The position numbers and the translations under genes were made by a program. Below the pieces are notes generated by a model, which was given only the letters and a program-made list of their open reading frames with translations, was not told the DNA's origin and made no database searches. Shown here piece after piece: positions 12,450 to 21,850 of a DNA stretch of 64,000 nt. Origin of the DNA: Rhizobium sp. NFR07 (GTDB lineage: Bacteria; Pseudomonadota; Alphaproteobacteria; Rhizobiales; Rhizobiaceae); the NCBI RefSeq assembly GCF_900111905.1, contig NZ_FOKM01000007.1, forward strand, positions 186,001 through 250,000, given 5' to 3'. Each line of letters starts with the position of its first letter. The first letter of the stretch is position 1.

Positions 12450-15053
12450 TCATTCCGAATCGAGCATCTCCCGAACCGCCACCGCAAGCTGCTTCAGCGA
12501 GAACGGCTTCGGCAGGAAACCGAACTTGGCATCCGCCGGAAGGTTTCGCGCGAAAGCGTCCTCCGCATAACCCGACACGAAGATGAACTTCAGGTCAGGA
12601 TAGGATTTGCGCAATTCGGTCAGCAGCGTCGGCCCGTCCATTTCAGGCATGACCACGTCGGAGACCACGATGTCGACCTTGCCCTCGAGCTCATCCATGA
12701 TGTCGAGCGCCTCGGTGCCCGAACCTGCCTCGTGAACGGTATAGCCACGCGTTTCCAGCATCCGCTTGCCGCCCCGGCGCACGGCCTCCTCGTCCTCGAC
12801 GAGGAGAACGACCGCAGAATTGCCGGTAAGATCGAGCGGCTCTGCCGTCGAGGCAGCGGGTGCAGCTTCGATTTTCGCGATGCTCGCTGCAGCGGCTTCC
12901 GCAGCAGGCGCCTGCGGCAGGATATCCGGCACATGACGCGGCAGGAAGATCCGGAAGCTGGTGCCCCGGCCCACTTCCGATTCGGGATAGAGGTAACCAC
13001 CGGACTGCTTGACGATGCCATAGACCATGGAGAGGCCGAGACCCGTGCCCTTGCCGACTTCCTTGGTGGTGAAGAACGGCTCGAAGATCTTGTCCATGAT
13101 TTCGGGCGGAATGCCGGTCCCGTTGTCCGAGACCTCGACCATGACGAAATCGTCTGCCGGCAGTTCCGCCTGCTGGAAGCCAGAAGCTTCCTGCGAGGTC
13201 ACGTTGCGGGTCTTGATCAGGATCGTACCGCCGCCCGGCATCGCGTCGCGCGCGTTGACGCAGAGATTGATCAGCACCTGCTCGAACTGCGACAGATCCG
13301 TGCGCACCGGCCAGAGATCCCGACCATAGTCCACCTCCAGCTTGACGTTGGTGCCGGAGATCAGCCTGTCGACCAGCATGCGCAGGTCGCCGACGACGTC
13401 CGTCAGGTTGAGCACGGCCGGGCGCATGGTCTGCTTGCGCGAGAAGGCCAGGAGTTGGCGCACCAGCACCGCGGCTCGGTTGGCATTGCGCTTGATCTCC
13501 ATCAGGTCGGCGAAGCTCGCGTCGGAGGGCCGCGCCTGCAAAAGGAGATGGTCGGAAGAAAGCAGGATCGCCGTCAGCACGTTGTTGAAATCGTGCGCGA
13601 TGCCGCCTGCCAATGTGCCGACGGCATTCAGTTTCTGCGTCTGCGCCATCTGCGTCTCGAGCGCCTTCTGCTCGGTCGTCTCTACGGCGTAGACGATCGC
13701 CGCCTCTTCCGGCGCCTCGTCGCTCTCGTCGATCACCGCGTTGACGTAGAAGCGCACATAGCGGTTCTCGTCGGCGGGATGGCGCGATTCGATCGGCGCG
13801 ATATCGCCCTGTCGGTCCTTGGCAGCGGCAAGCGCATCCATGAGCTGTTCGCGCGAGCCATCATGCGCGATCCGGTCGAGCTGCACGCCGGCATCGACAT
13901 CGTCACGCGACACCGCGCCGGAAAACAGCCGCAGGAACGGCGCATTGATCCGAAGAATTTTGCCGTCGCCGTCGACAGACGCGATCGCCATCGGCGTATT
14001 GTTGAAGAAGCGTGTGAAACGCATTGCCGATGCCGACTGGTCGCCTTCGGCATTCTTCGACCGCATCAGCACGACGGTACGGCTTTCGCCCGGCGCTCCG
14101 TCCCGGGCGGCGCTAACGCTGTGAACCAGGCGTGCCGGCACGCTCTGGCCGTTGGTGCGGCGCATGTCGAGATCAAGCGTCTCGGTGCGCTTCAGTCCGG
14201 GGGCGGGCTGAACCGACTGGATCAGCGCCATCCCCTCGCCCGCCACAAGATCGGACATGCTCATCGAACGGGGCGTAAATTTCGTCAGGTCGACACCCAG
14301 CCACTCCGCCAGCGTCGCATTGATATAGAAGACCTCGCCCTTGCGACCTGCAGAGAAAAAGCCGACCGGCGCATGGTCGAGATAATCGATGGCATTCTGT
14401 AATTCGCGGAAGAACCTTTCCTGATCGTCCCGCTCCGACGTGATGTCGGTGATCTCCCAAATATCGAGGGCGTTCCTGCCGCCGCCCGTGCCGAGCAGCC
14501 TAGCTTTCAGGCGATACCAATGGGCTTCCGAATTGTTGCCATTGCTTCGGCCGAGCGGCTGCAGCAGCCGAAATTCCTCATGCCCCTCGCGCCCTTCGCG
14601 AAGTGCTGTCGTCAGGCGATAGAGCGCCTCGGTGGATTCGCGGGTCTTGGAAAGCAGCGTCTCGAGGGACTGCACGCTTCGTCCGCTCGCGGCTCCCGTC
14701 ATGCGGCCATAGGCGGCATTCGCATAAACGACGCGGCCTCTGGCATCGGTAACGACGATGCCGTCCGGATGATTGGCGAGAAAACTGCGCGCCAGCTCGT
14801 CTGAACGAGATTGCGGCATCACTTCGACAAGGCCGATCAGTGACGACACGATGAAGAAAATGCCGACCATGGCAAGGATGCCGAGCAGGCCGAGCACCAC
14901 CTCGTTGTCCAATGCGCGCTGGAAGACTACAAAGGCGATAGCAACGCCAAGCAGTACGACCGCCAGCAGGATGATCCGTACGGCAGTGCCGCCGCGCGCT
15001 CCGCGATTGACCAGCGGCGCTTCGTCGTTGCCGGCCTTCGGCGACCTCGTCAT
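12450..15053 (-). CDS. cckA: Hybrid sensor histidine kinase CckA
   Basis: An 867-residue protein with two N-terminal membrane helices (about residues 25-44 and 52-76) and PAS-like domains. The kinase core has an H-box (AHDFNNV, histidine about 487), N-box ([15 protein letters not shown]), G-boxes ([19 protein letters not shown]) and a C-terminal receiver with Asp about 799 ([10 protein letters not shown]). CckA phosphorylates the phosphotransferase ChpT, which passes phosphate to CtrA and CpdR to control the cell cycle. The start at 15053 is preferred over an upstream ATG at 15134 because GTGAGG lies six bases before it. ctrA, chpT and divL are not in the window. Confidence 0.96.
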   Translation of the reverse strand: MTRSPKAGNDEAPLVNRGARGGTAVRIILLAVVLLGVAIAFVVFQRALDNEVVLGLLGILAMVGIFFIVSSLIGLVEVMPQSRSDELARSFLANHPDGIVVTDARGRVVYANAAYGRMTGAASGRSVQSLETLLSKTRESTEALYRLTTALREGREGHEEFRLLQPLGRSNGNNSEAHWYRLKARLLGTGGGRNALDIWEITDITSERDDQERFFRELQNAIDYLDHAPVGFFSAGRKGEVFYINATLAEWLGVDLTKFTPRSMSMSDLVAGEGMALIQSVQPAPGLKRTETLDLDMRRTNGQSVPARLVHSVSAARDGAPGESRTVVLMRSKNAEGDQSASAMRFTRFFNNTPMAIASVDGDGKILRINAPFLRLFSGAVSRDDVDAGVQLDRIAHDGSREQLMDALAAAKDRQGDIAPIESRHPADENRYVRFYVNAVIDESDEAPEEAAIVYAVETTEQKALETQMAQTQKLNAVGTLAGGIAHDFNNVLTAILLSSDHLLLQARPSDASFADLMEIKRNANRAAVLVRQLLAFSRKQTMRPAVLNLTDVVGDLRMLVDRLISGTNVKLEVDYGRDLWPVRTDLSQFEQVLINLCVNARDAMPGGGTILIKTRNVTSQEASGFQQAELPADDFVMVEVSDNGTGIPPEIMDKIFEPFFTTKEVGKGTGLGLSMVYGIVKQSGGYLYPESEVGRGTSFRIFLPRHVPDILPQAPAAEAAAASIAKIEAAPAASTAEPLDLTGNSAVVLLVEDEEAVRRGGKRMLETRGYTVHEAGSGTEALDIMDELEGKVDIVVSDVVMPEMDGPTLLTELRKSYPDLKFIFVSGYAEDAFARNLPADAKFGFLPKPFSLKQLAVAVREMLDSE

Positions 15054-15310
15054 CAATACCTCACGTTCCGCAGCGCTCAAGGCGCCGAAGCCGCGGTGCG
15101 CACCGAATGTGAGCCCGCGATTCTCTCTTAGCAATTTGCGGATGTCGCAAAAAGCTCCACGACTTGATAAAACACGGGACAGGCCGGTTCCGCGCCCTAT
15201 CTGTGCAGCCTCAGGGTGATAATTAACGAAGGCAAACGGTCCGCGCGCTTGCCTCCGCGGTCAAAAAATCGTCTGCTCGACAGTATAGTTCGCATGAGGA
15301 GTAACAAGAC

Positions 15311-16405
15311 ATGTTCGAAGATCTGATTGGCGCCTATGGCGGACGGCTGGTCGTGGCCGTCCTGGGCGTCGGCGCAGCACTCCTCTGCCTCATCGGAATC
15401 CTGTGGATAGTGCGCGGACGGCGCGGCCCTTCGCCATTCGTCCGCGGCGGCCGCAATCGCAATCCGCGTCTCCAGGTCCTGGATGCCGCCGCGGTCGACA
15501 CCCGTCGCCGCCTCGTTCTGGTTCGCCGCGACGACGTCGAACATCTGATCATGATCGGCGGCCCGACCGACATCGTCATCGAAAGCCGTATTTCACCGTC
15601 CCCGCAGACCAAGGGGGCCGACAGCCAGCCGCACGACACGCCACACACGCTGGCCTCGGGTGGACCCGCTCCCCTGGCAGCACCTGCGAAATCCATTCCG
15701 GCCCCGGCCCAAGCCCCGGTAACCAGGCCGACTGCCACTGCCGAATCGGCTGCAATTCCGCAACCGCGCACCGAACCGCAACGAGAGCAGGTGAAAGAGC
15801 CCCCTGCCCGCGACATCCGAGCGGCACAGCCTGCCGCCGACGTTGCGCCAGTCAATGCAGCACCGTCCTCCGTGGCCATGAGCACGCCGATTGTCGCCGC
15901 CCCGGCAGGACCCGTCATTCCGGAGATCGCGACCCCGGCGCAGGCGCCAATCGCGAATGGCCCGGCTGCGGCCACCGTCGTTCCCATCCAGCGCACGCCG
16001 GAAATCATTGTAACGCCGTCCGCTCCGGCGCTCGACGACGCGGCGAAGCTTCTCGACAGCGCTCGCGACAGGGTCTTCGCCGAACGGCCCGCTCATGCCC
16101 AGGCTCAAACACAGGCGCAGGCATCAGCACCAGCCGCTCGTCCTGCACCGCCTGTCGGCCAGCACCCGACGGCGCTGGGCAGCGATTTCGAAAGGATTCT
16201 GGAAGAGGAAATGGCGACCAATCTTGCCGCCCGCGACGCCGCCCTCATCGGCCGCGGCAGCCGTCCGCTTCCCCACCCAGCTCCGGCAGGTGCCCCCACC
16301 GTTGGCCCGACCGTGCCGGTTCCCGGCGCATCCCGACAGGATCCGCCGCTGCAGGCGGAAGTTGCTCGCATCTTCGGAGAAATGTCGGCGAGCCGAGACA
16401 AGTAA
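15311..16405 (+). CDS. FliO/MopB-domain membrane protein outside any flagellar cluster
   Basis: A 364-residue protein. A short N-terminal segment and one membrane helix (about residues 10-35) are followed by an 80-residue cytoplasmic domain (NPRLQVLDAAAVDTRRRLVLVRRDDVEHLIMIGG) matching FliO, the assembly factor of the flagellar type III export gate. The remaining roughly 260 residues are proline/alanine-rich and disordered, with a short conserved block near the C-terminus (FERILEEEMATNLAARD). FliO itself is usually about 100-150 residues. No flagellar genes are nearby, so a flagellar role is uncertain. A hairpin overlaps the stop region and a terminator follows. Confidence 0.75.
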   Translation: MFEDLIGAYGGRLVVAVLGVGAALLCLIGILWIVRGRRGPSPFVRGGRNRNPRLQVLDAAAVDTRRRLVLVRRDDVEHLIMIGGPTDIVIESRISPSPQTKGADSQPHDTPHTLASGGPAPLAAPAKSIPAPAQAPVTRPTATAESAAIPQPRTEPQREQVKEPPARDIRAAQPAADVAPVNAAPSSVAMSTPIVAAPAGPVIPEIATPAQAPIANGPAAATVVPIQRTPEIIVTPSAPALDDAAKLLDSARDRVFAERPAHAQAQTQAQASAPAARPAPPVGQHPTALGSDFERILEEEMATNLAARDAALIGRGSRPLPHPAPAGAPTVGPTVPVPGASRQDPPLQAEVARIFGEMSASRDK

Positions 16406-16407
16406 CG

Positions 16408-16428
16408 AATGGCCGGTATCCGGCCATT
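16408..16428 (+). other. Hairpin just after the FliO-like gene
   Basis: AATGGCCGG and CCGGCCATT form a perfect nine-base stem with a three-base TAT loop, three bases after the stop codon. There is no T run, so it may protect the 3' end ahead of the terminator at 16446. Confidence 0.45.
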
Positions 16429-16439
16429 GCCTCAGCAAC

Positions 16440-16471
16440 AAAAAAGGCACGCCCTCAAGCGTGCCTTTTTT
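16440..16471. terminator. Bidirectional terminator between the FliO-like gene and dksA
   Basis: GGCACGC (16446-16452) pairs with GCGTGCC (16459-16465), flanked by A and T runs on both sides, so it can end both convergent transcripts. Confidence 0.88.
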
Positions 16472-16488
16472 GTTTGTGTCTGCGCCGA

Positions 16489-16908
16489 CTATTCGTCGCG
16501 ATAGACTTTTTCCCGTCGCTCGTGGCGCTCCTGCGCCTCGATCGACAGCGTCGCGATCGGTCGTGCGTCGAGGCGCTTGAGCCCGATCGGCTCGCCCGTC
16601 TCCTCGCAATAGCCGTAGGTACCGTCGTCTATCCGCTGCAAGGCGGCATCGATTTTCGAAATCAGCTTGCGCTGGCGGTCTCTGGCCCGGAGCTCGATGG
16701 CCCGGTCGGTCTCCGAGGAGGCGCGGTCGGCAAGATCCGGATGATTTGCGCTTTCCTCAGCCAGGTGGTCGAGCGTTTCGCGCGCTTCCCTGAGGATGTC
16801 ATTTTTCCACGCAATCAGTTTAGCTCTAAAGTATGCCTTCTGATTTGCATTCATGAACTCATCGCTTTCCGAGAGTACATAATTGCTAAGATCGATCTTC
16901 TCACTCAA
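16489..16908 (-). CDS. dksA: RNA polymerase-binding factor DksA (single-cysteine type)
   Basis: A 139-residue DksA/TraR protein with a coiled-coil region and the C-terminal globular finger. It binds the RNA polymerase secondary channel and, with ppGpp, resets promoter choice in stress. The TTG at 16908 is chosen because AGGAGA lies seven bases upstream; an ATG at 16929 would place that Shine-Dalgarno inside the coding region. Aligned to E. coli DksA, only the first of four zinc-ligand cysteines remains (YGYCEETG, then ATLSIEAQ), giving C/T/S/A. A structural zinc is therefore unlikely. Confidence 0.93.
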   Translation of the reverse strand: MSEKIDLSNYVLSESDEFMNANQKAYFRAKLIAWKNDILREARETLDHLAEESANHPDLADRASSETDRAIELRARDRQRKLISKIDAALQRIDDGTYGYCEETGEPIGLKRLDARPIATLSIEAQERHERREKVYRDE

Positions 16909-16970
16909 CGCGATTCTCCTGAAGAACATCTCGTGCGGCCCCTATACCCTATTAGCGGGGGACGATTCAA

Positions 16971-16992
16971 GCCTCATGCCCCTGATTGAGGC
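16971..16992 (+). other. Hairpin with T-rich tail in the dksA/sixA divergent region
   Basis: GCCTCA and TGAGGC flank a ten-base loop and are followed by AGTTTTAAAA. It could be a weak terminator or a leader structure in a 240-base divergent region that contains no gene. Confidence 0.3.
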
Positions 16993-17161
16993 AGTTTTAA
17001 AATTGTCACAAAAATCAGCTAAGTGGCTATTTTTTAACCGCTTAACAGCGCCGATGAATTTGTCCGGCTATCTTTCTCCACAACTCTAGGGACCTTTTGA
17101 AGGTTGACGTTCACCCCCCGGCAACGCTAGGCGTTTTATTGCTTTCTCATCTATGGGGGCC

Positions 17162-17668
17162 ATGATGATCGAACCTCATCCATCCCGGATTTACTTGATG
17201 CGTCACGCTCAGGCGGCGTCGAGCGCGGCCAGCGGCCGGGATTTCGATCGCACGCTCAGCGACCAGGGTTATGCGGAAGCCGAGCTTGTGGCCGACAAGG
17301 CCATCGACCTTGGCTACGCTCCTGACTGCCTAATCAGCTCGACGGCAATTCGTTGCCGGCAGACGGCGGAAATCGTTCGCAGAACCGTCAGGGAGAGCCT
17401 CGAGATCGAGTTCGTCGACGCGCTCTATAACAGCATGCCGGAAATCTACGCGACGATCATTGCCGGACAGTCGTCCAACGCCTCCGTCATGCTGGTCGGC
17501 CACAACCCTTCGATAGACCAGCTTCTGGAAGGCCTTATCGGTAGTGCGGCTCGCCGCTTGGCTCTGGCCGGCGGCTATCCGACGGCCGGTATCGCGGTGC
17601 TCGATTATGCGCCGGATCGCTCGCAGGAGGGCTCCGGCTGGATCCTGCACGATTTCGTGAAGCCCTGA
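17162..17668 (+). CDS. SixA-like histidine phosphatase
   Basis: A 168-residue single-domain phosphatase of the histidine phosphatase (phosphoglycerate-mutase-like) superfamily. The catalytic LMRHAQ motif is near the N-terminus and the second histidine is in GHNPSID. SixA proteins dephosphorylate phosphohistidine on HPt or PTS-Ntr proteins, but substrates outside enterobacteria are poorly defined. The ATG at 17162 sits just after a GGGGG run; an ATG three codons upstream (17153) is possible. ycjX follows 78 bases later and may be co-transcribed. An HPt protein lies seven kilobases away at 24356. Confidence 0.8.
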   Translation: MMIEPHPSRIYLMRHAQAASSAASGRDFDRTLSDQGYAEAELVADKAIDLGYAPDCLISSTAIRCRQTAEIVRRTVRESLEIEFVDALYNSMPEIYATIIAGQSSNASVMLVGHNPSIDQLLEGLIGSAARRLALAGGYPTAGIAVLDYAPDRSQEGSGWILHDFVKP

Positions 17669-17746
17669 CGAATGGCGGCATGAGGGGCCGTTGCATGCCC
17701 TCGGCGGCGTCCTATATAGGGAAAAACACTTCTCCGGGATCATGCA

Positions 17747-19216
17747 TTGGCGCCATCGCTGACCAGTTTTACCGACGACGCTCGCATCGCACTCGACAAC
17801 ATCGCGGATCGGGCATCCGCGCTGGTCAATCCGACGATCAGGCTCGGAGTGACCGGCCTGTCGCGCGCGGGCAAGACCGTCCTGATCTCGTCCATCGTCC
17901 ACAATCTGCTGAATGGCGGAAGGCTTCCGCTGTTTGATGCCATGAGGTCCGGTCGCGTCTCCGACGTGCGGCTGGAACCGCAGCCGGACGATGCTGTTCC
18001 GCGGTTCCAGTATGAAGACCATATCCAGGCACTGGTGCGCGACAGGATATGGCCCGACTCCACCCGTGCCGTCTCCGAACTGAGGCTGACGATCGACTAC
18101 CAGAGCGCAAGCGGCTGGAACCGCCTCTTCTCCCCTGGCCGCCTCTCTCTCGACATAGTCGATTATCCAGGGGAATGGCTGCTCGACCTGCCATTGCTGA
18201 CGCAGGATTACCGGGCCTTCAGCGCGGCTACCATCGAATTGGCGGCGACCGGCATCCGCCGGGAACTTGCGAGCGACTGGCTGCAATTGTCATCCGGTAT
18301 CGAGATGGATGCGCCGGCGGACGAGATGACCGCCCGGCGACTTTTCGAAGCCTTTTCGGCATATCTGCGCGCCTGCAAATCTGACGAACGGTCACTGTCG
18401 ACCCTACCGCCCGGCCGTTTCCTGATGCCCGGAGACCTTGAAGGTTCACCGGCGCTGACCTTTGCGCCTCTTGCTGGCATTCCCGACAGCCCGGCGCCGA
18501 AAGGGTCACTGAGGGCGATGATGGAGCGTCGCTACGAGGCCTACAAGTCCGTGGTGGTCAAACCCTTCTTCCGGCACCACTTTGCCCGTCTGGACCGTCA
18601 GATCGTGCTGGTCGACGCCCTGCAGGCGATCAATCGCGGGCCCGAAGCCTTGCTCGATCTCGAGCGTGCGCTTGCCGATGTGCTTGCCTGCTTCCGCCCC
18701 GGCCACAACAGCTTCTTTTCGTCGCTCGTCGGCCGCCGCATCGACAAGGTGCTGATCGCGGCCACGAAGGCCGACCATCTGCATCACGAAAGCCATGATC
18801 GCCTGGAACGGCTGACCAGCCGCCTCGTCGATCGCGCCATCCAGCGCATCGGCATGTCCGGCGCAGGGCTGGAAGTGATGGCGGTAGCATCCGTGCGCGC
18901 CACGCGCGAAGCGCGGGTCAAGGAGGACAGTCATCTTCTCCCAGTCATCGTCGGCACGCCGATCGCCGGCGAGACGATCAATGGCGAGCGCTTCGACGGC
19001 ATCAAGACGACCGCAATCTTCCCGGGCGACCTGCCCGAGGACCCGGATCGCATGTTCCGCAGCCTCGACAGCGACGCACCGGACCTGCCGGACATCAATT
19101 TCGTGCGGTTCCGCCCGCCTGCAATCGATGACGCAACCGGCGCAATGAAGATCGCCGTACCCCACATCCGGCTCGACCGGGCACTTCAGTTTCTCCTGGG
19201 GGACCGCCTCGCATGA
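17747..19216 (+). CDS. ycjX: YcjX family P-loop NTPase (DUF463)
   Basis: A 489-residue protein with a P-loop near the N-terminus (GLSRAGKTVLISS) and the YcjX-specific segments DYPGEWLLDLPLL and KADHLHHE. YcjX is a stress-associated GTPase-like protein found next to the membrane protein YcjF. The start is a TTG at 17747; no ATG is well placed, since the ATG at 17742 is in another frame and stops quickly. Its stop overlaps the ycjF start by four bases (ATGA), indicating translational coupling. The cellular role remains unclear. Confidence 0.88.
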   Translation: MAPSLTSFTDDARIALDNIADRASALVNPTIRLGVTGLSRAGKTVLISSIVHNLLNGGRLPLFDAMRSGRVSDVRLEPQPDDAVPRFQYEDHIQALVRDRIWPDSTRAVSELRLTIDYQSASGWNRLFSPGRLSLDIVDYPGEWLLDLPLLTQDYRAFSAATIELAATGIRRELASDWLQLSSGIEMDAPADEMTARRLFEAFSAYLRACKSDERSLSTLPPGRFLMPGDLEGSPALTFAPLAGIPDSPAPKGSLRAMMERRYEAYKSVVVKPFFRHHFARLDRQIVLVDALQAINRGPEALLDLERALADVLACFRPGHNSFFSSLVGRRIDKVLIAATKADHLHHESHDRLERLTSRLVDRAIQRIGMSGAGLEVMAVASVRATREARVKEDSHLLPVIVGTPIAGETINGERFDGIKTTAIFPGDLPEDPDRMFRSLDSDAPDLPDINFVRFRPPAIDDATGAMKIAVPHIRLDRALQFLLGDRLA

Positions 19217-20286
19217 GACCGACTAGCACCCGCGATCCCGATCGCCGTCGACCCTCTGCCTTCCAGGTGGAAGATGAAACGCCTGCGACCGCCGTAAAGC
19301 CCGTTCCGCGAGGCCCCAAGAGCTTCGACCGGCCCGAATCCGTTATTGCCGAAACGGATGATCCTTTCGCCGCATCCGCCGAACTCGATGCCGCCGCATT
19401 GCCGGTGGCGACCCCGAGGCCGCGCAGGCGCTTTTCCTTTGCCGGTCTCGCCGCCGCAGCGCTCGGAACGTTCCTGTCACTGGCATTCGGCCTCTGGGCA
19501 GACCAAATCATCCGCGATCTCTTCACGCGAGCCGACTGGCTGGGTTATGCCGCGATCACCGCGCTGTCTCTGGCGGGCCTCGGCCTGCTGGTCATCGTCG
19601 GGCGTGAGATCAGCGGCATCGCCAAGCTCGCCGCCGTCCAGTCCCTGAAGGCCGAAGCCGAGGAAGCAGCGGCATCCGTTCTGCCGGGGCCGGCCCGCAA
19701 GGTCGCGGATAGATTGTCTTCCCTTCTCAGTCACCGCGCGGAGACCGCGCGTGGCCGCGCGTCCCTGGACGCCACCAAGGATGACATCATAGACGGCCCG
19801 CACCTGCTCGACTTCGCCGAGAAGGAACTGCTTTCGCCCCTCGACCGCAAGGCACGTGGCCTCATCCTCAACGCGTCGAAACGGGTTGCAGTGGTCACCG
19901 CCATAAGCCCGCGCGCGATCGTCGATCTCGCCTACGTGCTTTTCGAGGTAACCCGTCTCGTGCGGGCGATGGCCGAGCTTTATGGTGCCCGCCCCGGCAA
20001 GCTCGGACTGCTCCGTCTGATCCGCGACGTCATTGCTCACCTTGCGGTGACCGGCTCGATTGCAGTCGGCGACGGCCTCGCACAGCAGGTTCTCGGCCAT
20101 GGACTGGCATCGCGACTGTCTCGCCGACTGGGCGAAGGTGTCATCAACGGACTGTTGACGGCTCGAATCGGAATTGCCGCCATGGACCTCTGCCGCCCGC
20201 TGCCGTTCAGGGCGCTGCCGCGGCCCGGGATCGGAGATTTTCTCTCGGATATCGTTGCCGCGGGTGGCGGAAAACAGGACGATTAG
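19213..20286 (+). CDS. ycjF: YcjF family membrane protein (UPF0283/TIGR01620)
   Basis: A 357-residue protein. A proline-rich cytoplasmic N-terminus of about 70 residues is followed by two membrane helices (about residues 75-95 and 115-140) and a C-terminal domain ending in hydrophobic helices. This matches the TIGR01620/UPF0283 family that accompanies YcjX. The four-base overlap with ycjX argues for a shared operon and a physical complex. Function is not established. Confidence 0.88.
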   Translation: MRPTSTRDPDRRRPSAFQVEDETPATAVKPVPRGPKSFDRPESVIAETDDPFAASAELDAAALPVATPRPRRRFSFAGLAAAALGTFLSLAFGLWADQIIRDLFTRADWLGYAAITALSLAGLGLLVIVGREISGIAKLAAVQSLKAEAEEAAASVLPGPARKVADRLSSLLSHRAETARGRASLDATKDDIIDGPHLLDFAEKELLSPLDRKARGLILNASKRVAVVTAISPRAIVDLAYVLFEVTRLVRAMAELYGARPGKLGLLRLIRDVIAHLAVTGSIAVGDGLAQQVLGHGLASRLSRRLGEGVINGLLTARIGIAAMDLCRPLPFRALPRPGIGDFLSDIVAAGGGKQDD

Positions 20287-20328
20287 ACCACCCGCGAAAG
20301 ATCGCACGGAGCCAAAAGATACGAACCA

Positions 20329-20336
20329 TTAACCAT
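20329..20336. promoter_or_regulatory. Candidate CtrA half-site upstream of the exported protein gene
   Basis: The octamer TTAACCAT, a core of the rhizobial CtrA binding motif, occurs 66 bases before the start at 20402. A single short match can arise by chance; the presence of cckA in the window does not itself prove control. Confidence 0.3.
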
Positions 20337-20401
20337 TTTCCCCTAATTTCGGACTCACTAAACATTGCCCATTCGGCAAGAACGTCCCCAGGGGAAAGCC
20401 T

Positions 20402-20959
20402 ATGTATTCTCGCATCTTTTCGCTTTTCGGCGGGCTCGCCGCGTTGACGCTAGCGACCGCTGGAACGGCACTTGCGCCCCAGGCGGAGGCTGCCTCCCGC
20501 GACCAGATGTTCTTCCAGCAGGTCTCCGGCGTCTGGAAAGGCCCGGGCGAAATCGTCGCCGGCAAATACAAGGGCACGAAGTTCAGCTGCAACCTGACAG
20601 GCAGCCCGGCCCCGGGCGGCGACACAGGTATGAAGCTCGACGGCACCTGCCGCGTCGGCGTATTCCAGCAGCCTATGTCGGCGGTCATCAGCCAGAAGGG
20701 TCGTGGTTACACCGGCAAGTTCCTGGACGGCGCCGAGGGCAAGGGCCTCGATATTATTTCGGGCTCGGTCAATGGCGACAAGGTCGTCATGGGCATCAAC
20801 CGCGCCCAGCTCAACGGCGCCATGGTCGCCAGCCTGCGCGGCGAGAACAAGATGAACATCACCATCTCGGTGAAGGTTGCCGACCAGATGGTTCCGGTCA
20901 TCGGCCTGTCGCTCGACCGCGATCTCGATTCGATCGCCGTCGGCTCAATCAAGGAATAA
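20402..20959 (+). CDS. Conserved exported protein of unknown function
   Basis: A 185-residue protein with a clear signal peptide (hydrophobic core about residues 6-25, probable cleavage after AEA near residue 31). The mature part has a repeated pattern of short beta-strand-like segments with glycines, such as SGVWKGPGEIV and GYTGKFL, suggesting a small periplasmic beta-barrel or lipocalin-like fold. That is inference only. A good GGGGAAA ribosome binding site precedes the ATG. It is convergent with folK, nine bases beyond its stop. I do not recognise a named family. Confidence 0.8.
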   Translation: MYSRIFSLFGGLAALTLATAGTALAPQAEAASRDQMFFQQVSGVWKGPGEIVAGKYKGTKFSCNLTGSPAPGGDTGMKLDGTCRVGVFQQPMSAVISQKGRGYTGKFLDGAEGKGLDIISGSVNGDKVVMGINRAQLNGAMVASLRGENKMNITISVKVADQMVPVIGLSLDRDLDSIAVGSIKE

Positions 20960-20967
20960 TCTGCCGG

Positions 20968-21501
20968 TCAGGCTGCCGGCAACCGCCACCAGAGGCCGTC
21001 GCCTTTCGCAATGCGGATGCCGGTGGAATTCAGGCTGCCGGCCCAGGTTTCGGCCTTTTTACCCGAAATCATCATTTGCGGCGCGAGATCCGCGAGCGGC
21101 AACATGACGAAAGCCCGCTCCGTCATCCGCGGATGCGGCAACTCCAGCTTCTCCGTTTTCAGCTCCCGCGTGCCATAGGCCAGGATATCGATATCCAGCG
21201 TGCGCGGGCCCCAGCGCTCGTCGCGCACCCGCTTCATGTCCTTCTCGATCGCAAGACAGAGGTCGAGAAGGTCTTCCGGCTCGAGCCGGGTCTCGACCAG
21301 CGCACAGCAGTTGAAGAAATCCGCCTGATCGGTCTTTCCCCAAGGCGGGGTCAGGTAGAGCCGCGAAACGGCCGTCACATGACAGTCCTGATGGGCGTCG
21401 ATTGCCCGCAGCGCATGGCTCATCGCAGCCGGCGGGTCGCCGATATTGCCGCCGAGACCGAGAGCGGCGATCTGCAGGGATGGGTCAGGCGTGGTGTTCA
21501 A
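20968..21501 (-). CDS. folK: 2-amino-4-hydroxy-6-hydroxymethyldihydropteridine pyrophosphokinase
   Basis: A 177-residue HPPK. Signatures are LGGNIGDP near the N-terminus, DFFNCCALVET and the RWGPRTLDIDIL motif with the metal-binding aspartates. It transfers pyrophosphate from ATP to the pterin alcohol just before dihydropteroate synthase acts. Its start overlaps the end of folB by 17 bases, so folP, folB and folK form a tightly coupled minus-strand operon. Confidence 0.96.
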   Translation of the reverse strand: MNTTPDPSLQIAALGLGGNIGDPPAAMSHALRAIDAHQDCHVTAVSRLYLTPPWGKTDQADFFNCCALVETRLEPEDLLDLCLAIEKDMKRVRDERWGPRTLDIDILAYGTRELKTEKLELPHPRMTERAFVMLPLADLAPQMMISGKKAETWAGSLNSTGIRIAKGDGLWWRLPAA

Positions 21502-21850
21502 TGCGAACCTCTACATAGTCCAGGATACCGGCGATCGGAGCGCTCGGCTTGCGGATCGCGACCTCCACCCGACGGATCAGCGGCGACCAGTCGCACAGCG
21601 CCACTGCCACATCCTTCGCCAGCGTCTCGATCAGATTGCGGCGCGTGCCGGTCATCACCTTTTCCACCAGCTCATAGGCCAGGCCGTAATGCACCGTCTG
21701 TTCGACGTCGTCCGACACTACCGCATCGCCACCGTCCACATCCATCAGGACGTCGACGAAGAAGCGCTGCCCCAGCGCCGTCTCCTGCTCGAAGACGCCA
21801 TGTCGCGCGAAAAACGCACAGTTTTTTAAAGTGATCTGGTAGATGGCCAT
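21485..21850 (-). CDS. folB: Dihydroneopterin aldolase
   Basis: A 121-residue single-domain aldolase (ITLKNCAFFARHGVFEQE at the N-terminus, QRFFVDVLMDVD, and an ETLAKDVA segment). It converts 7,8-dihydroneopterin to the hydroxymethyl pterin used by FolK. The start codon overlaps the folP stop by one base (TGATG), which indicates translational coupling. Confidence 0.95.
   Translation of the reverse strand: MAIYQITLKNCAFFARHGVFEQETALGQRFFVDVLMDVDGGDAVVSDDVEQTVHYGLAYELVEKVMTGTRRNLIETLAKDVAVALCDWSPLIRRVEVAIRKPSAPIAGILDYVEVRIEHHA

Noticed and set aside
12237..14402. 721-codon open frame antisense to cckA
   Set aside because: It has compositional bias only; cckA is intact and carries all kinase motifs.
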